The position numbers and the translations under genes were made by a program. From assembly GCA_020058565.1 (NCBI GenBank), contig JAGVDT010000040.1, positions 1-6,549 of the forward strand: DNA of 6,549 nt, read 5' to 3'. Below are positions 1 to 5,465 of the stretch, piece after piece (the stretch's first letter is position 1; each line of letters starts with the position of its first letter). Under the pieces are notes generated by a model. The model was not told the DNA's origin, did no database searches, and saw only the letters and a program-made list of their open reading frames with translations. Origin of the DNA: Minisyncoccota bacterium. Its GTDB lineage: Bacteria > Patescibacteriota > Minisyncoccia > Phycocordibacterales > UBA2100.

Positions 1-891
1 AAGGAGCGCTGCCTGCGCTTCTGCCGCGATGTTTTGCGAGTCGGTACGCATGTAGGTGATAAATCCTGCCTCATACAATTTCTGTGCGGTGCGCATGGTT
101 CGCGACGGCGAAAATCCGAGGCGAGTTGATGCAGTCTGCTGGAGTGTCGATGTTGTAAATGGTCCACGCGGCGATCGTGCTTGTTCCTTTTCTTCGACAC
201 TCACCACTTTCCATTGGCCTTTACGAGCCGCCGTCACTATGCGCTCCGCTTCTTTTTCATCACGCGGCTCCTCGACGCATGTACCTGTAAAAGCGCCGTT
301 TTGTGCTTTGAGATCTGCGGTCAGTACCCAGAATTTCTCCGGTACAAAAGCGCGGATTTCTCTTTCGCGTTCCATGAGTATGCGAAGCGCGGGGGATTGT
401 ACGCGCCCGGCCGAGAGTCCATAACGCACCTTTTTCCAGACGAGGCCTGATAGTCCGTAGCCAAAAAGCCGGTCCAGCACGCGGCGTGCCTCCTGTGCTT
501 TGACAAGGTCGCCATCTATATTGCGCGGATGAGTGAGCGCTTCTTGTACTGCGCGCTGGGTTATCTCGTGAAATACAATTCGCTTCGGCTTTTTGAGGCC
601 GATAGTCTCGGCCAGATGCCATGCAATGGCCTCGCCTTCACGGTCGGGGTCTGTGGCTAGTATCACATCATCTGCTTTTTTAGCGCGCTCCTCCAGATCG
701 TCTATCACATGCTGCTTTTCCTTTACTATCTGGTAGCGCGGCTTGAAACCGCCCTCGATGTCGACGGCGTCTTTGTTGTTTTTGGGGAGGTCACGGATAT
801 GGCCCACAGAAGCGCGCACGGTGTACCCGCGTCCCAAATACTTTTCTATCGTCTTTGCTTTAGATGGTGATTCGACAATTACAAGTTTCAT
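1..891 (-). CDS. topA: DNA topoisomerase I (type IA), N-terminal part, cut by left edge
   Basis: Type IA topoisomerase, which relaxes negatively supercoiled DNA by cutting one strand through a phosphotyrosine link. Reading leftwards from the ATG at 891, 297 codons are open to the window edge. The TOPRIM domain starts at once: MKLVIVESPSKAKTIEKY with the acidic E7, then ATDPDREGEAIAWH near residues 79-92 with D81, D83 and E85 as the metal-binding acids. The segment QEARRVLDRLFGY follows at about 133-145, then GLSAGRVQSPALR at 158-170. The active-site tyrosine is Y280 in ITYMRTDS near the edge. The C-terminal part and any zinc ribbons lie outside the window. No Shine-Dalgarno is visible. The start codon overlaps the stop of a 28-codon leader ORF (ATGA), so translational coupling is plausible. 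A candidate promoter lies at 1036-1065. The family is certain; the start is set by the conserved MKLVIVESP. Confidence 0.97.
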   Translation of the reverse strand, partial: MKLVIVESPSKAKTIEKYLGRGYTVRASVGHIRDLPKNNKDAVDIEGGFKPRYQIVKEKQHVIDDLEERAKKADDVILATDPDREGEAIAWHLAETIGLKKPKRIVFHEITQRAVQEALTHPRNIDGDLVKAQEARRVLDRLFGYGLSGLVWKKVRYGLSAGRVQSPALRILMEREREIRAFVPEKFWVLTADLKAQNGAFTGTCVEEPRDEKEAERIVTAARKGQWKVVSVEEKEQARSPRGPFTTSTLQQTASTRLGFSPSRTMRTAQKLYEAGFITYMRTDSQNIAAEAQAALL

Positions 892-974
892 ATTTCAACG
901 TTGTGTCTTCGAGGGCCTGCCCCGTATGAAGCCATGCTTTCACACTGGGGCGACTCGACTATTACGAGCTTCAT
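888..974 (-). CDS. 28-codon leader ORF repeating the topA N-terminus
   Basis: A small ORF starts with ATG at 974 and stops with TGA at 890-888, so its stop shares ATGA with the topA start codon. Its first nine residues, MKLVIVESP, are identical to the first nine of topA. At DNA level six of the 27 bases differ, all at third codon positions and all synonymous (AAG/AAA, CTC/CTT, ATA/ATT, GAG/GAA, TCG/TCA, CCC/CCA). The remaining residues, from QCESMASYGAG onwards, do not clearly match topA. It could be a coupled leader peptide that sets topA translation, or the remnant of an older topA copy left by duplication or gene replacement. No Shine-Dalgarno is seen before its ATG. That the ORF exists is seen directly; that it is translated is inference. 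Confidence 0.5.
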   Translation of the reverse strand: MKLVIVESPQCESMASYGAGPRRHNVEI

Positions 975-984
975 ATAGGTAAGT

Positions 985-1005
985 ATTTGAACGCGACCAA
1001 ACCCC
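985..1005 (-). repeat. Upstream motif shared with the ftsQ promoter region
   Basis: On the minus strand this stretch reads GGGGTTTGGT, four bases, then TTCAAAT. The region before ftsQ (3378-3397, plus strand) reads GGGGTTTGGT, three bases, then TTCAAAT. Both lie a short distance upstream of a start codon (11 bases before the leader ORF, 23 before ftsQ) and in the same direction as the gene. It may be a shared promoter or regulator element, or a coincidence of promoter-like words. No function is shown. Confidence 0.35.
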
Positions 1006-1008
1006 TGA

Positions 1009-1019
1009 GTGCAGTGCAC
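1009..1019. promoter_or_regulatory. Short odd-centred palindrome in the topA leader
   Basis: GTGCA and TGCAC flank a single central G, giving an 11-bp palindrome. It lies just downstream of the predicted transcription start for topA and 8 bp from a second palindrome at 1027-1038. It could be part of a repressor site. At this length chance is a fair explanation. Confidence 0.25.
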
Positions 1020-1026
1020 GACCACG

Positions 1027-1038
1027 TAATCGCGATTA
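1027..1038. promoter_or_regulatory. Perfect 12-bp palindrome over the topA promoter start region
   Basis: TAATCGCGATTA is a perfect palindrome. It overlaps the candidate -10 hexamer (1036-1041, minus strand) and the expected transcription start near 1029, where a bound repressor would block initiation. This makes it an operator candidate for topA or for the dprA-topA junction. The regulator is unknown. Confidence 0.35.
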
Positions 1039-1065
1039 ATACCCCATCAGCCTACCACATGTCAA
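1036..1065 (-). promoter_or_regulatory. Candidate sigma-70-type promoter for topA
   Basis: On the minus strand a perfect -35 box TTGACA (1065-1060) is followed after 18 bases by TATTAA (1041-1036), which matches four of six bases of the -10 consensus. Initiation would fall near 1029, giving a leader of about 55 bases to the small ORF and about 140 to topA. It starts 24 bases beyond the dprA stop, so topA probably has its own promoter as well as possible read-through from dprA. The long spacer and moderate -10 lower confidence. Confidence 0.45.
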
Positions 1066-1089
1066 ATCGGGTCAGGTGGGGAAAGGCAC

Positions 1090-1956
1090 TTATGCGATGC
1101 GAATCACGCCGAGTTCCTCGGTGATTAAACCCTTTATTTCCATCGTAGAAAGCAGGATATTTGCATCGGTTATGGGCATTTCGAGACCGTTGAGCAGTTC
1201 TTCACGCGGACACGGTGTCGCGATGATACGCATAACTTTCATTTCTTCGCCAGAAAGGTCGCTTCGCAACTCAGCGAGCGTTTGCGGGCCATCGTCCTTT
1301 TCTACACCGAGTGCCTGTAAGACATCTCTCGCGCTCGTGACTGCAGTAGCGCCAAGCCGCAAAAATTGATGCGTGCCCCTGCTTTCGGCCGAAAAAATAG
1401 AGCCCGGCACAACGAGGAGTTCACGATTGTATTCGGTAGCAAGTCGCGCGGTGATTAAGGAACCAGAGCGCTCTTTGGCTTCTATGACTAGGGTCGCGTG
1501 GGTGAGGCCCACCATGATTCTGTTTCTCTGTGCAAACATGTAGTCGCGCGCCAACTGCGTTGGCTCAAATTCCGATACTAGCGCTCCGCCTTTTGCGAGT
1601 ATTTCTCGCGCAAGTCCGACGTTGGTTTTGGGATAGAGCGCGTTCCAGTCGAGGCCAGAGCCAGGGACAGCCACGGTCGTAAGCCCTACATCAAGCGCTG
1701 CTTTATGTGCTTCAGTATCTATCCCAAATGCGAGGCCCGATACTATTATTATGCGCTGGCCGCGAAGCCCGCCGATTAAATGCCGTACAGCCTGTCGGCC
1801 ATACGGCGTACAGGCGCGCGAGCCAACGACTGCAAGCCATTTGTAGTCGCCAGCAGGCAGCTCGCCGCGCACATATAATTGTGTCGGTGCATCCGCGATT
1901 TCCGTTAGGAGTGGGGGAAAATCCTCCGGAGGCAATAGTTTGAGGTCTGAGTCCAT
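1090..1956 (-). CDS. dprA: DNA processing protein DprA/Smf, short form
   Basis: DprA binds incoming single-stranded DNA in the cytoplasm and loads RecA during natural transformation; related Smf proteins are widespread in non-competent bacteria too. The 288 residues show the extended Rossmann fold: VVGSRACTPYG at 43-53, IIVSGLAFGIDTEAH at 70-84, VAVPGSGLDWNALYPK at 95-110, MFAQRNRIM at 140-148, ERSGSLITARLA at 162-173, VVPGS at 182-186 and GTHQFLRLGA at 194-203. A winged-helix domain of the DprA C-terminal type covers about 226-288. Many family members are near 360 residues with an N-terminal SAM-like domain; here it is missing. I chose ATG 1956. A TTG at 1977 would add seven residues (GIHHST after the start), but neither start has a Shine-Dalgarno. 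It lies upstream of topA on the same strand, a common pairing. Confidence 0.95.
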   Translation of the reverse strand: MDSDLKLLPPEDFPPLLTEIADAPTQLYVRGELPAGDYKWLAVVGSRACTPYGRQAVRHLIGGLRGQRIIIVSGLAFGIDTEAHKAALDVGLTTVAVPGSGLDWNALYPKTNVGLAREILAKGGALVSEFEPTQLARDYMFAQRNRIMVGLTHATLVIEAKERSGSLITARLATEYNRELLVVPGSIFSAESRGTHQFLRLGATAVTSARDVLQALGVEKDDGPQTLAELRSDLSGEEMKVMRIIATPCPREELLNGLEMPITDANILLSTMEIKGLITEELGVIRIA

Positions 1957-1983
1957 GGTGCTATGATGAATCCCCAAGCGACC

Positions 1984-2061
1984 AGCTTCGAGCTGCCAGC
2001 TTCCAGGAAGGCAAAATACTAACAGGATTCACTGGAAGCTGAAAGCTAGCGCCTGGCAGCT
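1984..2061. repeat. Heptanucleotide repeats in two inverted blocks between dprA and serS
   Basis: The left block (1984-2004) is three 7-bp units: AGCTTCG, AGCTGCC, AGCTTCC. The right block (2034-2061) is four units: GGAAGCT, GAAAGCT, AGCGCCT, GGCAGCT. Read on the other strand, the left units are GGAAGCT, GGCAGCT and CGAAGCT, so the two blocks are the same repeat in opposite orientation. Two nearly nested 9-bp stems form: 1991-1999 with 2053-2061, and 1998-2006 with 2032-2040. A 25-bp A-rich spacer separates the inner arms. Its function is unknown. It could be a dispersed repeat, a regulatory hairpin for serS, or a cruciform between divergent genes. Confidence 0.7.
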
Positions 2062-2068
2062 AGTTTTT

Positions 2069-3337
2069 ATGCTAGACATTCGATTCATACGAGAAAACAA
2101 AGACATCGTCGCTGCCGGTGCGGCAAAAAAGCGCATCAAAATCGATCTCGACCGGCTCTTGGCGCTCGACGATCAGCGCAAAGAATTCCAGAAGAAATTC
2201 GACGACGCGCGGGCTGCGCAGCACACCGCGTCGGAAAAGATCGCAAAAGCCGCGACCGGCGAGCGGGAAAGATTAATCGCCGATATGAGTAAAGTCAAAG
2301 AAGACCTGAAGGCAGCCGAAGACGGCCTCGCCGAGGTAATGAAAGAATGGCGGGTCTTGATGCTCCATGTGCCGAATGTTCCGGACATGACGGTGCCGGA
2401 GGGAGAAAGTGATGCGGACAATCAGGAAGTAAAGACGTGGGGAGATCTCCCCAAATTTTCATTCGAGCCGAAAAGCGCTTCCGAGCTTTTGCTCATGCAC
2501 GACATGGTGGACCTCGAGCGCGGCGCCAAGGTCGCCGGTTTCCGAGGATATTTTTTGAAAAACGACGGCGTACGGCTCCTGTGGGCGCTTGAGCGTTTCG
2601 TGCAGGAGCGATTTATGCATCGGGACGGCTTTCAGCCGATGATAGCCCCGTCACTGGTGCGCAAGGAGCCTTTCATCGGTACCGGGTATTTGCCGCAAAG
2701 CGAAGAAGATCTCTATAAAACCCAGGACGGCGAATACCTCGCAGGTACTGCCGAAGTGGCCGGCATGGGATACTACATGAACGAAATCTTAGACAAAGGG
2801 CAGCTCCCTATAAAATTCTTTGCGTTTTCACCATGCTTTCGCCGGGAGGCCGGAAGCCACGGCAAAGACGAAAAGGGAATTTTCCGCGTTCACGAATTTG
2901 TGAAGTACGAACAAATCGTGCTCTGCGAGGCATCTCATGAAGAATCAGTGAAGCATCACGAAGAGCTTACAAAAAATAGCGAAGAGCTCCTGCAAGAATT
3001 ACAGCTTCCGTATCATGTGGTACTTAATTGCGGCGGCGATATCGGACTCGGGCAGGTCAAAAAATATGATATCGAGGCGTGGATGCCGAGCGAGAAAAAA
3101 TACCGCGAGACGCACAGCTCGTCCTACTTCCACGATTTCCAGACACGTCGGCTTAACATCCGCTATCGCGACGGCGAAGTGGTGAAGTTCGCACACTCAC
3201 TAAACAACACCGCGCTTGCGCTTCCGCGCATTCTTTGTCATATCGTTGAAAACAACCAGCAAGCCGATGGCTCGATCCGCATACCTCAGGCGCTCCAGGG
3301 CTATATGGGAAAAGACGGTATCAAATCCGGCAGGTAA
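2069..3337 (+). CDS. serS: Seryl-tRNA synthetase
   Basis: Class II aminoacyl-tRNA synthetase that charges tRNA-Ser with serine in the cytoplasm. At 422 residues it matches the usual bacterial length. The N-terminus MLDIRFIRENKD and a charged helical arm (about 28-95) form the tRNA-binding coiled coil. The catalytic domain shows GFQPMIAPSLV (motif 1 region, 187-197), the serine-binding GTAEVAGMGYYM (226-237), motif 2 FSPCFRREAGSHGKDEKGIF (253-272), YDIEAWMP (333-340), DFQTRRLNIRYR (356-367) and motif 3 with SLNNTALALPR (377-387), ending in R387. No Shine-Dalgarno precedes the ATG. Instead five Ts (2064-2068) abut the start codon, directly after the inverted heptamer repeats. No T-box signature is seen. 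It may be transcribed alone, since a promoter-like motif precedes the next gene. Confidence 0.97.
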   Translation: MLDIRFIRENKDIVAAGAAKKRIKIDLDRLLALDDQRKEFQKKFDDARAAQHTASEKIAKAATGERERLIADMSKVKEDLKAAEDGLAEVMKEWRVLMLHVPNVPDMTVPEGESDADNQEVKTWGDLPKFSFEPKSASELLLMHDMVDLERGAKVAGFRGYFLKNDGVRLLWALERFVQERFMHRDGFQPMIAPSLVRKEPFIGTGYLPQSEEDLYKTQDGEYLAGTAEVAGMGYYMNEILDKGQLPIKFFAFSPCFRREAGSHGKDEKGIFRVHEFVKYEQIVLCEASHEESVKHHEELTKNSEELLQELQLPYHVVLNCGGDIGLGQVKKYDIEAWMPSEKKYRETHSSSYFHDFQTRRLNIRYRDGEVVKFAHSLNNTALALPRILCHIVENNQQADGSIRIPQALQGYMGKDGIKSGR

Positions 3338-3384
3338 CCTTTTTTCGAGGCTGATGCGCCGCGAAAATTTAAGCACCGGGGTTT

Positions 3385-3392
3385 GGTATATT
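3385..3392 (+). promoter_or_regulatory. Candidate extended -10 promoter for ftsQ
   Basis: TGGTATATT spans the extended -10 TG (3385 falls within it; the T is at 3384) plus the hexamer TATATT at 3387-3392, five of six matches to consensus. No good -35 is seen. Initiation near 3399 would give a leader of about 22 bases before the ATG at 3421, with no Shine-Dalgarno in it. Similar TGGTA words precede dus and the M16 gene. Confidence 0.45.
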
Positions 3393-3420
3393 CAAATTAT
3401 CACTGAACGATCTGGCGCTT

Positions 3421-4347
3421 ATGTCACCACCCAAACCTCGTCTTGTCGATCTTCGTGGTGGAAGAGAAGTACCGCCACCGCGCCCAAGGGACGTGCGGGT
3501 GCCGCCGCCAAGGCGCTCAGCGCTCAGGGTGCGCCGAAGAAAACTGCGAGCTGTCGTCACCGCTGCGGTATGCGTAACGCTCTTAGTGCTTGCATATGCG
3601 CTCCATGTTATTTCGTATAGTGATCGATTCACATACCGGCACGTAGAAGTGACAGGCGCCAATAATATATCCGCTCCCCTCATCCAGAAATACGTTGAGG
3701 ACAAATTGGCTGAAAGCTCGGTAGGGTACATTTCCGGCCGCAACATCTTCGCGTTCGATCCGGCGTCGCTTGAAAGCGCGATTATGCGCGATTTTCCGCG
3801 CGCCAAGGGGGTCCGGGTGGCTCGCGATCAAGCGCTGGGCAATGGGTTGGTAGTGACGCTTACGGAACGAACGCCATTCGCTCTGTGGTGCGACAGCGGC
3901 ACCGGGACAGAATGTTTTCTGATCGACGAGACGGGCGTGGTGTTTGCGCCGGGGGAAACCGCGGCCTCATCGTCGCTTGCGACGAGGTATGTGTTTGCGG
4001 GAGATCTCTCAACGTCGAGCGCGCCGCTCTCGAACGCGCCATACGGCGAAGTGTTTGCCGGCGAGCATTTTTCCGCCATGGTAGAGCTTCTCAAAAATCT
4101 GCATGATGCCGGTATTGAGGCACTTGGGGCGCGGCTCGAAAGCGGAAGTGATTTTACCGTGTCGATCTCCGAGGGGTTTTACTTGAAGGTTTCGCATGAG
4201 GAAGATCCGCAAACGCTCGCAAAAAACCTCCTGCTAATTCTGAGCACGGAAGCGCTCAAAGACAAAAGAGGAGATCTCGAGTACGTGGATCTGCGCTTCG
4301 GCAATCGCGTGTACTACAAGTTTAAGGGGCAGGTTCAGGCGGAATGA
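3421..4347 (+). CDS. ftsQ: Cell division protein FtsQ/DivIB-like, POTRA domain
   Basis: A bitopic membrane protein of the divisome, where FtsQ/DivIB links FtsB and FtsL to the septal machinery. Of its 308 residues, 1-43 form a cytoplasmic tail very rich in Pro and Arg (VPPPRP and VPPPRR repeats, then RVRRRK). One transmembrane helix covers about 44-65 (VVTAAVCVTLLVLAYALHVI). Outside lies a POTRA-type domain, about 72-150, beginning YRHVEVTGANNIS and ending LVVTLTERTPFALW, followed by the FtsQ beta domain with CFLIDETGVVFAPG (165-178). Cysteines C157 and C165 lie in the exported part and could form a disulfide. The ATG at 3421 is the only ATG after the in-frame stop at 3370. It lacks a Shine-Dalgarno. 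No mur or ftsA/ftsZ genes flank it, so it lies outside the classic division cluster, at least within this window. A general POTRA-domain protein is the alternative. Confidence 0.85.
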   Translation: MSPPKPRLVDLRGGREVPPPRPRDVRVPPPRRSALRVRRRKLRAVVTAAVCVTLLVLAYALHVISYSDRFTYRHVEVTGANNISAPLIQKYVEDKLAESSVGYISGRNIFAFDPASLESAIMRDFPRAKGVRVARDQALGNGLVVTLTERTPFALWCDSGTGTECFLIDETGVVFAPGETAASSSLATRYVFAGDLSTSSAPLSNAPYGEVFAGEHFSAMVELLKNLHDAGIEALGARLESGSDFTVSISEGFYLKVSHEEDPQTLAKNLLLILSTEALKDKRGDLEYVDLRFGNRVYYKFKGQVQAE

Positions 4348-4349
4348 TC

Positions 4350-4386
4350 TATACCCCTCTATCACGCTGCGTGATAGAGGGGTATA
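4350..4386 (+). terminator. Perfect 17-bp hairpin after ftsQ, possible non-canonical terminator
   Basis: TATACCCCTCTATCACG (4350-4366) pairs without mismatch with 4370-4386 around a 3-base loop CTG. It starts two bases after the ftsQ stop, where a terminator is expected. No T tract follows on either strand, so it is not a standard intrinsic terminator. It may terminate without a U tract, protect the 3' end of the ftsQ mRNA, or be a dispersed palindromic repeat. Confidence 0.55.
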
Positions 4387-4404
4387 TCGGACAAGCGCAG
4401 TCAA

Positions 4405-4415
4405 TATGGTATCTT
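4405..4415 (+). promoter_or_regulatory. Candidate extended -10 promoter for dus, nearly leaderless start
   Basis: TATGGTATCTT contains an extended TGG followed by TATCTT (4410-4415), four of six matches to the -10 consensus. Initiation about seven bases further, near 4421-4423, would put the start one to three bases before ATG 4424, giving a leaderless or nearly leaderless mRNA. The motif overlaps the earlier ATG at 4406, which argues against that start codon. Confidence 0.4.
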
Positions 4416-4423
4416 CGCAAAAC

Positions 4424-5386
4424 ATGAAAAATTTCTGGCAAACCCTTCCCCGGCCAATATTCGCACTCGCGCCAATGGAAGATGTAACCGACGCCGCTTT
4501 TCGGCGGCTTATTGCGCGTTACGGTAAGCCTGCAGTGATGTTTACCGAATTCACGTCGGCAGACGGGCTAATCTTGGCGCCGGAAAAGTCGCAGCCACTT
4601 TTGCGCAAGAAACTTATTTTTGGCGAGAGTGAGCGAGCAATAGTTGCGCAGCTTTTTACGGCTTCGCCCGAGAGGATGGAAAAGGCCGCCTCACTAATCC
4701 AAGAGCTCGGCTTTGATGGAGTAGACATCAACATGGGATGTCCGGTCCGGGAAGTGGTTGACAACGGCTGCGGTGCAGCGCTGATCCACACGCCCGAGTT
4801 GGCACGCGAACTCATGCGTGCTGCAAAGCGCGGTGCGTCAAACATACCTGTTTCTGTAAAAACGCGTATTGGATACGATGCAGATACGCTCGACACGTGG
4901 CTTCCAGAAATACTTGCCGAAGAACCGGCTGCCGTAACACTTCACCTGCGCACACGCAAAGAAATGTCGGATGTGCCAGCGCACTGGGAAGTCATGGAGC
5001 GTGCCATAAAAATCCGCGACGAATACCAAGGCCCGGCCTCGGTACAAAAAATTCCGATATTGGGAAACGGCGATGTAAAAGATTTGGCTGACGCACGGCA
5101 AAAAGTCGCAGACACCGGCTGCGACGGCGTGATGCTCGGCCGCGCCATCTACGGAAATCCCTGGCTATTTTCCGAGCACATACCGACCCGCGAAGAGAAA
5201 ATCGCTGCACTTATCGAGCATCTGAAACTTTTTGAAGAGATTTTGGATGCTACGACCAATTACGCGGTAATGAAAAAACATTTCAAAGCCTACATTTCGG
5301 GCTGGGACAACGCTAAGGAGTTGCGAATCCGACTGATGGATACGAAAAACGTTCCGGAGGCTATCGTAATACTAGACGCAGAATAA
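4424..5386 (+). CDS. dus: tRNA-dihydrouridine synthase, DusB-like
   Basis: A flavoenzyme that reduces uridine to dihydrouridine in the tRNA D-loop, using FMN and NAD(P)H. The 320 residues form the TIM-barrel family signature. FALAPMEDVTD (13-23) binds FMN. GVDINMGCPV (99-108) carries the catalytic Cys C106. SVKTRIG (144-150) has the phosphate- and flavin-contacting lysine K146, and LHLRTRKE (173-180) contains H174. ILGNGDV (212-218) and GVMLGRAIYGNPWLF (235-249) form the FMN phosphate site. The C-terminal helical tRNA-binding region follows (about 255-320), with KHFKAYISGW typical of the family. Starting at ATG 4406 would add MVSSQN, but the promoter-like motif overlaps that codon, so 4424 is preferred. 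It lies downstream of ftsQ behind a strong hairpin and is probably transcribed separately. Which D-loop uridine it modifies cannot be told. Confidence 0.94.
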   Translation: MKNFWQTLPRPIFALAPMEDVTDAAFRRLIARYGKPAVMFTEFTSADGLILAPEKSQPLLRKKLIFGESERAIVAQLFTASPERMEKAASLIQELGFDGVDINMGCPVREVVDNGCGAALIHTPELARELMRAAKRGASNIPVSVKTRIGYDADTLDTWLPEILAEEPAAVTLHLRTRKEMSDVPAHWEVMERAIKIRDEYQGPASVQKIPILGNGDVKDLADARQKVADTGCDGVMLGRAIYGNPWLFSEHIPTREEKIAALIEHLKLFEEILDATTNYAVMKKHFKAYISGWDNAKELRIRLMDTKNVPEAIVILDAE

Positions 5387-5394
5387 TCTTTGTG

Positions 5395-5422
5395 TTGTAA
5401 CAACGAATATGGTAAATATAGT
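5395..5422 (+). promoter_or_regulatory. Candidate promoter for the M16 peptidase gene
   Basis: TTGTAA (5395-5400, four of six matches to -35) is followed after 16 bases by TATAGT (5417-5422, five of six matches to -10). Initiation would fall near 5429, inside an imperfect palindrome at 5421-5446. The gap from the dus stop is 79 bases, so separate transcription is likely. Confidence 0.5.
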
Positions 5423-5446
5423 GTAGGCAGCTCGTGCTGCTTACAT
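5421..5446. promoter_or_regulatory. Imperfect palindrome overlapping the M16 promoter, operator or hairpin
   Basis: Arms TGTAGGCAGC (5422-5431) and GCTGCTTACA (5436-5445) face each other around TCGT. Nine of the ten pairs are Watson-Crick and one is G-T; one further G-T pair can be added outside. It overlaps the -10 box and predicted start site, the place for a repressor site (TGTA and TACA ends). If transcription starts further upstream it would instead form a hairpin just before the ribosome binding site. No T tract follows, so a terminator for dus is less likely. Confidence 0.45.
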
Positions 5447-5453
5447 AGACAAC

Positions 5454-5459
5454 GAGGAG
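5454..5459 (+). promoter_or_regulatory. Shine-Dalgarno of the M16 gene
   Basis: GAGGAG lies six bases before the ATG at 5466. It is the only clear Shine-Dalgarno before a main gene in this window, and it settles the start of the peptidase gene. Confidence 0.75.
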
Positions 5460-5465
5460 ATACCA

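Noticed and set aside
260..622. Long open frames inside topA, dprA, dus and the M16 gene on the other strand or in other frames
   Set aside because: They are shadows of strongly conserved genes and show no family motifs of their own.
1957..1977. TTG start for dprA giving seven more residues
   Set aside because: No Shine-Dalgarno supports it, the extra residues are not family-like, and an ATG follows at 1956. It cannot be fully excluded.
1957..2068. T-box riboswitch upstream of serS
   Set aside because: The gap is short and lacks the conserved T-box sequence and antiterminator; it is filled by heptamer repeats.
3340..3345. Run of six Ts right after the serS stop as an intrinsic terminator
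   Set aside because: No stable stem precedes it; only three or four weak pairs with bulges can be drawn.
3216..3620. Alternative frame through the serS end and ftsQ start with an Ala/Lys/Pro-rich, histone-H1-like stretch
   Set aside because: It overlaps two well supported genes. Its composition follows from the Pro/Arg-rich ftsQ tail read in another frame.
4357..4379. Resemblance to a tet operator: CTCTATCA and TGATAGAG half-sites
   Set aside because: The half-sites match, but they are separated by seven bases instead of one to three, and no TetR-type gene is present. The match is better explained by the 17-bp hairpin.
4406..4423. Earlier ATG for dus (MVSSQN extension)
   Set aside because: It overlaps the extended -10 motif, and the family normally begins shortly before the barrel signature, as with the ATG at 4424.
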